Source: Pseudobdellovibrionaceae bacterium (GTDB lineage Bacteria > Bdellovibrionota > Bdellovibrionia > Bdellovibrionales > JAMPXM01). Taken from it: DNA of 6,563 nucleotides. Location of the stretch: positions 1-6,563 of the forward strand of contig CAJYOV010000189.1 of assembly GCA_913776405.1 (NCBI GenBank), read 5' to 3'. Numbering within the stretch: position 1 is the stretch's first letter; every line of letters starts with the position of its first letter. The position numbers were made by a program, and so were the translations under genes. Shown here piece by piece: positions 1 through 5,224 of this stretch. Under the pieces are notes generated by a model. It searched no databases. It was not told where the DNA came from and saw nothing but the letters and a program-made list of their open reading frames with translations.

Positions 1-1
1 C

Positions 2-1048
2 CGAATTAATCACCGAAATCACGCGAAGGTCTTAGTGGTTGATGGCGAGCAAGTTCTCGTAGGCGGCCGCAACATCAGTAACGATTATTTCTCGCTCGAG
101 AAAAAAGGCTGGGAATATATCGATCGCGAGCTTTGGGTGAGATCGACTTCATCCAGTGCCGCTCAGAACATCGCGCTTCAAGCCAAAGCCGCTTTTGACA
201 CGTACTGGAATGATCAAAAGTGGACGTCGAAGGCAAAGCTCTTTCAACCAGAGATGCCCGTCTCTGAGCGAGTGGAGTCGATTGCGAGGTTGGGAGCTGG
301 TGGCGAATTGCCAGAACTCGAACTTCGCGAACAAGTGCGCGCGGCTGCAGCTCGCAAACCGCTTGAGACATTTCAGGTGAAGCACGCGACCTTTGCGATC
401 GATAAACCTGGGCACGCAAAAGAAGATCGGGTTCTCACTCCCGCTCTTGATCGATTGCTGAATCAAACAGATCGTTACTTGATGATCGAAAACTACTCGC
501 TCCCAATGTCGGACCGACGCTTGAGACTCATGAAGTCGATTGCGGATCGAAATGTTCCGGTCGTGATTCTGACTAACGGATATGAATCTCACGATTCACT
601 TGGCGTTTCGGCCTTTAGCCAACCGCAAGAGGCGGCGCTCCTAAAATCATCGAAGAACGTCTGGCTGTGGGCTTTTAAAGGAAAAGCGCTCGACCGAGAT
701 CTGCGCTTGGAAAATCGCGAGCTGACGGATCGGTTCTCAACGCACACGAAGACGTTCGTCAGCTTCACTTCGACGGGCGCTCGCGCGGCCGTCGGTTCCT
801 ACAACTTTGATGTGCGCTCTGAAAAGACCAATAACGAAGCCATGATCGTCATTGAAGATCCTGCCGTCGTCGCAAACATCGTCGAAGACATTCAATATCG
901 CACGAAAAATTCGCGCCCACTTGTCGTCGGCGCAGGCGATCGTCTGATGTACGCCGATACGATGGAATATCAAAAGCGTTATGTTTCAGACTTTAAGAAG
1001 TTCATTCGCGCAATCGGCCTTTGGAAACTGATGCGCAGTCTGTACTAA
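2..1048 (+). CDS. Phospholipase D family protein (ClsC-like cardiolipin synthase), 5'-truncated
   Basis: The reading frame is open from base 2, so the gene begins outside the window and 348 codons are visible. The first HKD motif is at the very edge: His at 20-22, Lys two residues on, Asp after four more residues, then GGRN, followed by a YFS...YIDRELWV stretch. This is the pattern of E. coli ClsC/YmdC-type phospholipase D proteins. The second motif lies 241 residues later (His at 743-745, HTK, then GSYNFD, RS and NNE). The family transfers phosphatidyl groups to make cardiolipin, or hydrolyses phosphodiesters, at the membrane. In motif two the Asp expected five residues after Lys is absent; Phe, Thr and Ser occupy that stretch, and there are about three extra residues before GS-N. 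Activity may therefore differ from cardiolipin synthesis. Family assignment is firm; the exact substrate is inferred. Confidence 0.9.
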   Translation, partial: RINHRNHAKVLVVDGEQVLVGGRNISNDYFSLEKKGWEYIDRELWVRSTSSSAAQNIALQAKAAFDTYWNDQKWTSKAKLFQPEMPVSERVESIARLGAGGELPELELREQVRAAAARKPLETFQVKHATFAIDKPGHAKEDRVLTPALDRLLNQTDRYLMIENYSLPMSDRRLRLMKSIADRNVPVVILTNGYESHDSLGVSAFSQPQEAALLKSSKNVWLWAFKGKALDRDLRLENRELTDRFSTHTKTFVSFTSTGARAAVGSYNFDVRSEKTNNEAMIVIEDPAVVANIVEDIQYRTKNSRPLVVGAGDRLMYADTMEYQKRYVSDFKKFIRAIGLWKLMRSLY

Positions 1049-1746
1049 GGGCAGCTCTTACCCCAGGTATTCGCGGTCGCATCGCCCATGCCCAAATGAA
1101 GGCCCGTGCCTGAGTAGTAGCCGAGCGCGCGAAGCTTCCCGGCTTTACGCATTTTGCAGAGAAGCTTTTGCGCCGCATTTTGATTCGCTTTGTCGGCGAA
1201 GCGAACGTCGACGGATGTCCCCTTTGGATGACGACCGGCTGCACCGCCTACGTTTTTGTTGTATGGTTCCGGGCGCCACCAGTTGTAAATCACACTGACT
1301 TTAATGCCTTGTTTGACGAGGTCTTGGACAAGCTTCACAGCGCCGATTGCGCACTGCCACGTTTTCTCGTCAGGGTGAACGAAGACATGAGCTTGCTCCG
1401 TCGAATATGTGCAGCGGAATGTGCCGATGCTATCCGGATTCGGTCGAGCCACTTGCTTGCACCAAGACGTCGACCCGGTTTCTTTCTCGCACTTCGCAAG
1501 AAACGCACTTAATTTCTTTGCGCCCGAATTGACGACCGAAATCTGCGAAGACGTTGCGCGCTGACACGCAGCCATTTCTTCGAGGAATGTCGGCTCCGAC
1601 TCATGATCATCTTCGAGAAGAGGAGAGTGCGTTTCGCTCGCGACCGATGCGGCGTTGAATTCTTGTTGCGAACATCCAGCAAGAACGGCGATCGCGATAA
1701 AAGCCGCTGCCAGACCGGCTTTTACGCCCGATCTTTGAAGATACAT
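1045..1746 (-). CDS. M15-type zinc peptidase lipoprotein (MepK/YcbK-like peptidoglycan hydrolase)
   Basis: A 233-residue lipoprotein. A charged N-terminus and hydrophobic segment (about 9-22) lead to the lipobox LAGC with lipidated Cys25. An acidic linker (about 40-60) follows, then a C-terminal M15-like metallopeptidase domain. Putative zinc ligands are His173 and Asp180 (R-H-P-K-G-T-S-V-D) and His217 in GYYSGTGLHLGMG. The GYY...H...G context recalls E. coli MepK (YcbK), which cleaves peptidoglycan cross-links. In MepK-type proteins the last His is followed by x-Asp; here it is x-Gly219, so the catalytic geometry may differ. Cysteines at 61, 86, 96, 112, 132, 197 and 232 suggest disulfides in the periplasm. 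The ATG at 1744-1746 is preceded by an AGGCAGG ribosome site that lies inside a hairpin. The TAG stop overlaps the stop of the convergent phospholipase gene. The fold is well supported; the exact bond cleaved is unknown. Confidence 0.85.
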   Translation of the reverse strand: MYLQRSGVKAGLAAAFIAIAVLAGCSQQEFNAASVASETHSPLLEDDHESEPTFLEEMAACQRATSSQISVVNSGAKKLSAFLAKCEKETGSTSWCKQVARPNPDSIGTFRCTYSTEQAHVFVHPDEKTWQCAIGAVKLVQDLVKQGIKVSVIYNWWRPEPYNKNVGGAAGRHPKGTSVDVRFADKANQNAAQKLLCKMRKAGKLRALGYYSGTGLHLGMGDATANTWGKSCP

Positions 1747-1750
1747 TTTT

Positions 1751-1772
1751 ACCTGCCTTGATAAAGACAGGT
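1751..1772 (-). promoter_or_regulatory. Hairpin enclosing the ribosome-binding site of the M15 lipoprotein gene
   Basis: Read on the minus strand, ACCTGTCTT (1772-1764) pairs with AAGGCAGGT (1759-1751) around a TATC loop. This gives nine consecutive pairs, one of them U-G. The 3' arm is the only Shine-Dalgarno-like sequence and ends four bases (AAAA) before the ATG. In mRNA the ribosome site would be fully paired, which suggests translation control by temperature, a protein or a ligand. As DNA the same sequence is a 22-bp dyad and could instead be an operator. No U-tract follows, so it is not a terminator. Confidence 0.5.
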
Positions 1773-1901
1773 TAAAAACTTAAAAGCCGCTCTCCGAGTC
1801 CTGGGGCCCGTTCTTCATAACTTCCGAGCGAACGTCCTCGGCAGAGATTGCCGCTCGTGCGCCAAAAAACTGGCTGAAGCACTCGGGTCTAGCGCAAAGA
1901 A

Positions 1902-1929
1902 AAAGGGAGAGCCCGTAGACTCTCCCTTT
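1902..1929 (-). terminator. Intrinsic terminator of the pirin gene
   Basis: AAAGGGAGAG (1902-1911) and CTCTCCCTTT (1920-1929) form a perfect 10-bp inverted repeat around an 8-base loop. On the minus strand the second arm runs into TTTTTCTTTG, giving a U-rich tail. It sits 27 bases past the pirin stop codon. The adjacent lipoprotein gene is therefore probably transcribed separately. Confidence 0.9.
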
Positions 1930-1955
1930 CCGAAATCGAGCTGCCAGCAACACGC

Positions 1956-2657
1956 TTATTGAGGCATGTCGAAGAACAAGAATTCTGTGCCCTTCGTCCA
2001 CTGAAGCTTCAACGAATGCACTTGCTCAATGCCAGCGCCGTCGCCTGCCCCCAGGACTTCCCCGTCGACCGTGACTTGGCCCGAGATGACTTGGACCCAC
2101 AGCTTGCGGTGCGGATACGTTTTCATCACGCGTTCGCCGGCATCTTGCGCTTTCGCCGCATAAAGATCGACATCTTGATTCATCGAGACGGATCCATTTC
2201 GACCGTTCTTCGATGCGACCAAGATCAGATCGCTACATGCGAAGTCGTTCTCGAACTGCTTTTGATCGTAGCCGGGCGACATGCCGTTTTTCTCAGGCAT
2301 GATCCAAATCTGAAGAAAATGAGTCACCTTATCCTGCAGATCGTTCATCTCTGAGTGACGAACGCCTGTGCCGGCGCTCATCCGTTGTACTTCGCCGGGG
2401 CGAATGACGGCCACGTTCCCCATCGAGTCGCGGTGCTGAAGAGCGCCATCGATCACGTACGAGATGATTTCCATATCGCGGTGACCGTGCGTTCCGAAAC
2501 CTGCGCCGCCATCAATGCGGTCTTCGTTGATCACTCTTAGAGGGCCGAAGCCCATGTGTTTCTCATCGAAGTAATCTGCGAACGAAAAGGTATGTTTTGA
2601 TTTGAGCCAGCCGTGGTTTGCATCGCCGCGTTCTGAAGATTTGCGTACTTGGATCAT
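1956..2657 (-). CDS. Pirin family protein, quercetin 2,3-dioxygenase type (YhhW-like)
   Basis: A 233-residue bicupin very close in pattern and length to E. coli YhhW. The N-terminal signature RKSSERG.ANHGWL.S.HTFSFADYFD is followed by the first cupin with metal ligands His57 and His59 (GTHGH) and His101 and Glu103 (GVRHSE), the same positions as in YhhW. The C-terminal cupin (about 130-233) ends in LFFDMPQ. YhhW-type pirins bind a metal and oxidise quercetin in vitro; the physiological substrate is not known and the protein is cytoplasmic. The frame is open 13 codons further upstream, but the ATG at 2655-2657 is chosen because GGAGGT lies four bases before it and the family begins with MI..RK. 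It is a single-gene unit with its own terminator, divergent from the aldolase gene. Confidence 0.95.
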   Translation of the reverse strand: MIQVRKSSERGDANHGWLKSKHTFSFADYFDEKHMGFGPLRVINEDRIDGGAGFGTHGHRDMEIISYVIDGALQHRDSMGNVAVIRPGEVQRMSAGTGVRHSEMNDLQDKVTHFLQIWIMPEKNGMSPGYDQKQFENDFACSDLILVASKNGRNGSVSMNQDVDLYAAKAQDAGERVMKTYPHRKLWVQVISGQVTVDGEVLGAGDGAGIEQVHSLKLQWTKGTEFLFFDMPQ

Positions 2658-2968
2658 AGAGACCTCCGAGGGTGTGTCCTGTGTTGTTGAAACCAAAGTA
2701 AGCGATTTTGATGATCCAAGATAATACTCGTTTTGAATAAAGATGATTCGACTGGATTATCATGTGTCTCGGAGACGTGTCGGCCCGAGAGGGCGAGGGT
2801 TGCCGACTGTGACTTTGTGAGGCTGACCGTCGCTTGCGATTGAAGGCTTGAAGCCGGTTGCCGCTTGGCGAAATGAAAAGACAGACCCGAAATTATCAGC
2901 CAGAGTTGCGGACTGAAACTGCAGGCCCAAAGGCTTGCGCTGACCGATTCGCAACGGGAGACACGACA
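2658..2968. other. Divergent intergenic region between pirin and aldolase
   Basis: This 311-base gap should hold the promoters of both flanking genes. No strong consensus is visible. For the aldolase, a weak pair is TTGAAT (2733-2738) and GATTAT (2755-2760) with a 16-base spacer. For pirin, TATTAT on the minus strand near 2719-2724 is a possible -10. A GTCTC-g-GAGAC dyad (2766-2776) and a short GCCC-GAGA-GGGC hairpin (2783-2794) lie in what would be the aldolase leader. No protein gene is supported here; the in-frame extension of the aldolase frame back to 2858 has no family resemblance. Confidence 0.45.
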
Positions 2969-4033
2969 ATGAAATTCAAGCCAGGCCTGGTTTACGGAAA
3001 AGCGCTTCAAGATCTCTACCAATACGCTAAAGAGACAGGCTTCGCGATTCCTGCGGTAAATACGACTGGCACGAACACGGTCAACGCGACTCTCGAGACA
3101 GCGAAGAAGTTCAACTCTCCGGTCATTATTCAGCTGTCTAACGGCGGCGCTGCTTTCTTCGCCGGTAAAGGCATTGGTCTTGATTCGACGAAGTCAGCTG
3201 TCGTCGGCGGAATCGCTGGCGCTCATTACGTTCACACCGTTGCCGAACATTATGGTGTTCCTGTCGTTCTGCACACGGATCACGCGGCAAAAAAGCTTCT
3301 ACCATGGATCGACGGCCTTTTGGACGCGGGCGAAGCCTACTACAAGGCAAACAAGTCGCCGCTTTACTCATCGCACATGCTCGATCTTTCTGAAGAACCG
3401 CTTCACGAGAACATCGAGATTTCGGCGAAGTATTTAGAGCGCATGAAGAAGATCGAGACGTCACTCGAAATCGAACTTGGCGTCACCGGCGGCGAAGAAG
3501 ACGGCGTCGACAACACCGACGTCGATAACTCAAAACTCTACACTCAGCCTGAAGACGTCGCGTACTCGTTCGAACACTTACGTGAAGTCAGCCCGAACTT
3601 CACGATCGCCGCGTCTTTCGGTAACGTTCACGGCGTTTACAAACCTGGCAACGTAAAACTCTCCCCTATTATTCTGAAAAACTCTCAGGAGTTTGTCGCA
3701 AAGAAGTTCAACACAGCTTCAAACAAGCCTGTGTCATTCGTCTTCCATGGCGGCAGCGGCTCAACTCAAGAAGAGATTCATGAAGCCATCGACTACGGCG
3801 TCGTGAAGATGAATCTCGACACCGATCTTCAATGGGCTCTCTGGGACGGAATTCGCGGCTTCTACAAAGAAAAAGAAGCCTACCTCCAAGGCCAGCTCGG
3901 AAACCCGGAAGGCCCAGATGCACCAAACAAGAAATACTACGACCCACGCGTTTGGCTCCGCAAAGGCGAAGAGAGCTTCGTAAAACGTCTCTCGCAAGCG
4001 TTCGAAGATTTGCGCAATACGAATCGCAACTAA
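2969..4033 (+). CDS. fbaA: Class IIA fructose-bisphosphate aldolase
   Basis: A 354-residue cytoplasmic enzyme of glycolysis and gluconeogenesis. It cleaves fructose 1,6-bisphosphate into dihydroxyacetone phosphate and glyceraldehyde 3-phosphate with a zinc ion. It matches E. coli FbaA along its length with an offset of about five residues. Catalytic Asp104 and zinc ligand His105 are in HTDHAAKK; Glu169 is in LEIELG, Glu177 in GGEEDG, zinc ligand His221 in NVHGVYKPG and His260 in FHGGSGS. The MNLDTDLQWA phosphate-binding stretch and the class IIA C-terminal LQGQLGNP...NKKYYDPRVWLR are intact. The frame is open back to 2858, but the ATG at 2969 fits the family N-terminus and has GGGAG eight bases upstream. 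It appears monocistronic. No U-tract follows the downstream hairpin on this strand. Confidence 0.98.
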   Translation: MKFKPGLVYGKALQDLYQYAKETGFAIPAVNTTGTNTVNATLETAKKFNSPVIIQLSNGGAAFFAGKGIGLDSTKSAVVGGIAGAHYVHTVAEHYGVPVVLHTDHAAKKLLPWIDGLLDAGEAYYKANKSPLYSSHMLDLSEEPLHENIEISAKYLERMKKIETSLEIELGVTGGEEDGVDNTDVDNSKLYTQPEDVAYSFEHLREVSPNFTIAASFGNVHGVYKPGNVKLSPIILKNSQEFVAKKFNTASNKPVSFVFHGGSGSTQEEIHEAIDYGVVKMNLDTDLQWALWDGIRGFYKEKEAYLQGQLGNPEGPDAPNKKYYDPRVWLRKGEESFVKRLSQAFEDLRNTNRN

Positions 4034-4035
4034 GC

Positions 4036-4070
4036 AAAAAAAAACCGGGAGTCACTTTCGTAACTCCCGG
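4036..4070 (-). terminator. Intrinsic terminator facing the minus strand
   Basis: CCGGGAGT (4045-4052) and ACTCCCGG (4063-4070) form a perfect 8-bp stem with a 10-base loop. On the minus strand the stem is followed by nine uridines (plus-strand A-run 4036-4044), a textbook terminator. On the plus strand it lies 11 bases after the aldolase stop, but the sequence after it (CCACCAACTG) has no U-tract. It is best assigned to the two small minus-strand genes. It may also stabilise the 3' end of the aldolase mRNA. Confidence 0.85.
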
Positions 4071-4137
4071 CCACCAACTGGGGAAACACACAACACCCTA
4101 AAGGAGAATCAAGAACATTCGTGGAAGTTCGTAAGCC

Positions 4138-4281
4138 TTAGAACTTCCGCGAACGTACCTTCGCAGGTACCAATTTCATTTGAGGTCTGGCAGTGCTCGA
4201 GCCGTAAACGCTGAGGACCATCAAACCCGCTGCTACGTAACCAATTCCGAATGAGACCATGACCATTGCATCGTTCATCAT
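4138..4281 (-). CDS. Small single-span membrane protein, 47 residues
   Basis: Reading the minus strand from the ATG at 4279-4281 gives MMNDAMVMVSFGIGYVAAGL followed by MVLSVYGSSTARPQMK and a basic tail to a TAA at 4138-4140. Residues about 5-27 form one hydrophobic, Gly/Ala-containing transmembrane segment. The N-terminus is acidic and the last 16 residues carry Arg32, Lys36, Lys41, Arg43, Arg45 and Lys46, which by the positive-inside rule predicts a cytoplasmic C-terminus. AAAGG lies four bases upstream, within the preceding gene. The start overlaps the stop of that gene by four bases (ATGA), so translation is probably coupled. The minus-facing terminator at 4036-4070 follows 68 bases later. 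I do not recognise a family. It could be a small membrane-complex subunit or a hydrophobic toxin; both are guesses. A chance ORF is possible but unlikely given the context. Confidence 0.65.
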   Translation of the reverse strand: MMNDAMVMVSFGIGYVAAGLMVLSVYGSSTARPQMKLVPAKVRSRKF

Positions 4282-4421
4282 GAACCTTTCCCGATCGCTA
4301 CGACGATCTCTTGAACCCGTTCCATTATGACAACTCTCGCCGAAGGTCTCGTTTCCGCTTTTAATAGCTGAGCAAGCTCTTCGAGTTCCGCTGTCAGTCG
4401 CTCCAAATCCTTGAGCGCCAT
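4278..4421 (-). CDS. Small helical, leucine-heptad protein, 47 residues
   Basis: The minus strand has ATG at 4419-4421, preceded by GAGAGGA six bases away, and reads MALKDLERLTAELEELAQLL then KAETRPSARVVIMERVQEIV to VAIGKGS and TGA. Leucines at 3, 6, 9, 13, 16 and 20 give a 3-4 spacing typical of a short coiled coil. A Pro26 turn leads to a second amphipathic helix (about 29-44) rich in Val and Ile, so a helical hairpin is likely. The final codons overlap the start of the membrane protein gene. The leader upstream carries three stem-loops with a shared loop. The function is unknown; partnership with the membrane protein is inferred from coupling. An overlapping 69-codon frame (4394-4603) lacks such support. 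Confidence 0.6.
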   Translation of the reverse strand: MALKDLERLTAELEELAQLLKAETRPSARVVIMERVQEIVVAIGKGS

Positions 4422-4433
4422 CCCATTCCTCTC

Positions 4434-4527
4434 GAACTCCAATCCGTCGGAATTCTTTTTATCGCACCGGGGCTACAATCCATCGCGGCCCCTTCAGACT
4501 GTCGGCAGCTTTCAATCCATCGAAAGC
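4434..4527 (-). promoter_or_regulatory. Leader RNA element: three stem-loops with a common GAYGGATT loop
   Basis: On the minus strand three hairpins follow each other. First, GCTTTC/GAAAGC (4508-4527). Second, GGGGC/GCCCC plus inner C-G and G-U pairs (4469-4492). Third, GAATTCC/GGAGTTC with one G-U pair (4434-4455). Their 8-nt loops are GATGGATT, GATGGATT and GACGGATT, starting 36-37 bases apart. The stems differ completely while pairing is kept, so the loop is the conserved part. G-U pairs and a GAAA tetraloop hairpin just upstream (4565-4576) favour the minus strand as RNA. Each loop contains AYGGA, fitting the ANGGA core known for CsrA/RsmA sites in hairpin loops. The last hairpin ends 12 bases before the start codon of the small helical protein, next to its ribosome site. 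A weak -10 (TACTAT, 4545-4550) would start a transcript just before the first hairpin. Confidence 0.55.
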
Positions 4528-4560
4528 GTCGATCGCCTTTCTTGATAGTAAGACAGGGCC

Positions 4561-4757
4561 GGGAAACCTTTCGGTTAAAAGTTTTGTCCCTAGGCCGCTC
4601 CAAAGTGTCGAATCCAACACAAAGCCCGCTTTATTTGTGCAGGCCTTTAAATGGTTTCCGCCTGAGTTTGGGTTCGGAATCCCGCGTACAGACTCTTCGC
4701 CGCGCTAAAACCGCTCTCGGGAGCGGCCCAAAAGTGAGAAAACTCAGCTCTTTTTTT
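4561..4757. other. Hairpin-rich intergenic stretch, possible non-coding RNA or long leader
   Basis: No protein gene is supported here. Visible structures are: AACC-GAAA-GGTT on the minus strand (4565-4576), enclosed by GGGA/TCCC with a 10-base bulge; GTGT/ACAC with a GGATT-containing loop (4605-4620); CACAAA/TTTGTG (4618-4639); CCGCTC/GAGCGG (4711-4726), followed on the minus strand by TTTT; and TGAG-AAAA-CTCA (4735-4746), followed on the plus strand by GCTC and seven T (4751-4757). The last looks like a plus-strand terminator and the fourth could end a minus-strand transcript. I could not match it to tmRNA, 6S, RNase P or SRP RNA. It may be a small RNA or an upstream part of the micro-operon leader. 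Confidence 0.35.
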
Positions 4758-4886
4758 AATCATCCCATGGGACGGCGTTGACAGGGGGCCAGTTCTTGAT
4801 GGAAAACATTTGCTCCTCACATCAATTTTTTTGATGGAACTACCCTGAGCGGCGGGTCACCGCGGTTTCAGATGCTTCTCTCTAGT
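4758..4886 (+). promoter_or_regulatory. Upstream region of tRNA-Leu with a perfect -35 hexamer
   Basis: TTGACA at 4778-4783 matches the -35 consensus, but at 16-18 bases only GGAAAA-like sequence occurs, so the -10 is not convincing. A CATCAA-TTTTT-TTGATG hairpin (4820-4836) and a GCGG/CCGC pair near 4850-4864 lie between it and the tRNA. The real promoter may be here, but I cannot place it with certainty. Confidence 0.3.
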
Positions 4887-4972
4887 GCGCGAGTGGCGAA
4901 ATTGGAGACGCACCAGCTTGAGGGGCTGGCGCCTTCACGGGCATGATGGTTCAAGTCCATTCTCGCGCACCA
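4887..4972 (+). tRNA. tRNA-Leu(GAG)
   Basis: A complete 86-nt cloverleaf with CCA encoded. The acceptor arms GCGCGAG (4887-4893) and CTCGCGC (4962-4968) pair fully, followed by discriminator A and CCA. The anticodon stem CCAGC/GCTGG encloses TTGAGGG, giving anticodon GAG (4920-4922), which reads the leucine codons CUC and CUU. A 15-nt variable region (4930-4944) with a short GCC/GGC stem is the class II feature expected for leucine. The T arm is GATGG-TTCAAGT-CCATT. It stands alone, with a hairpin repeat just downstream that may act as its terminator. Confidence 0.97.
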
Positions 4973-4976
4973 CTTA

Positions 4977-5060
4977 TACGTTAAAAATCGGCTCCGCCGA
5001 TTTGTCGTTCGCAGGCTTGCTCACTCCCCCTTACGTTAAAAATCGGCTCCGCCGACTTGT
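4977..5060. repeat. Two direct copies of a 29-bp hairpin repeat
   Basis: Copy one (4977-5005) and copy two (5032-5060) differ at one base (T5001 versus C5056) and start 55 bases apart. Each begins TACGTTAAAAATCGGC and holds ATCGGC-TCC-GCCGA. Copy one forms a perfect 8-bp stem (AAATCGGC/GCCGATTT, 4985-5003). Copy two has one A-C mismatch. With A-rich and T-rich flanks they resemble bidirectional terminators; the first is five bases past the tRNA CCA end. They may be a dispersed genomic repeat or the scar of a duplicated or lost tRNA unit. Confidence 0.8.
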
Positions 5061-5070
5061 TGGTGGTGTT

Positions 5071-5108
5071 GACGCGGGTGTTCGGCAACGTTGCCGAACG
5101 AGTGCGTC
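5071..5108. repeat. 20-bp perfect palindrome inside a larger inverted repeat
   Basis: GTTCGGCAAC (5080-5089) is followed directly by its reverse complement GTTGCCGAAC (5090-5099). GACGC (5071-5075) and GCGTC (5104-5108) extend the symmetry outside a four-base mismatch on each side. It lies in the 252-base stretch between the tRNA and the small secreted protein gene. It could be a regulator operator for that gene, a site for a dimeric DNA-binding protein, or a hairpin terminator; no T-tract follows. Confidence 0.6.
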
Positions 5109-5224
5109 ATGCGAGTGTGGGCCCGTTTTGCCTTCCTTGGAAAACAGAGTTGGAATTTGGGGCTGGGGCTGCGTTTTCGTGGCCTCGCGAGACTCAATAT
5201 AGAAACCAAATAAAGGGTAACAAC

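Noticed and set aside
1780..2001. 73-codon minus-strand frame between pirin and the lipoprotein gene
   Set aside because: It runs through the pirin terminator and the pirin C-terminus and lacks a ribosome site.
4394..4603. 69-codon minus-strand frame overlapping the stem-loop region
   Set aside because: No ribosome site, unnatural composition, and it conflicts with the better supported 47-codon gene and the three hairpins.
4595..4625. GGATTCGAC on the minus strand, resembling the tmRNA 5' motif
   Set aside because: No tmRNA tag frame, acceptor pairing or matching 3' end is present on that strand; a chance match.
4650..4765. 38-codon minus-strand frame starting MIKKRAEF
   Set aside because: No Shine-Dalgarno upstream, and it overlaps hairpins on both strands; too weak to call.
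4542..4781. 79-codon plus-strand frame
   Set aside because: It crosses several hairpins and a T7 run, has no ribosome site and resembles no protein family.
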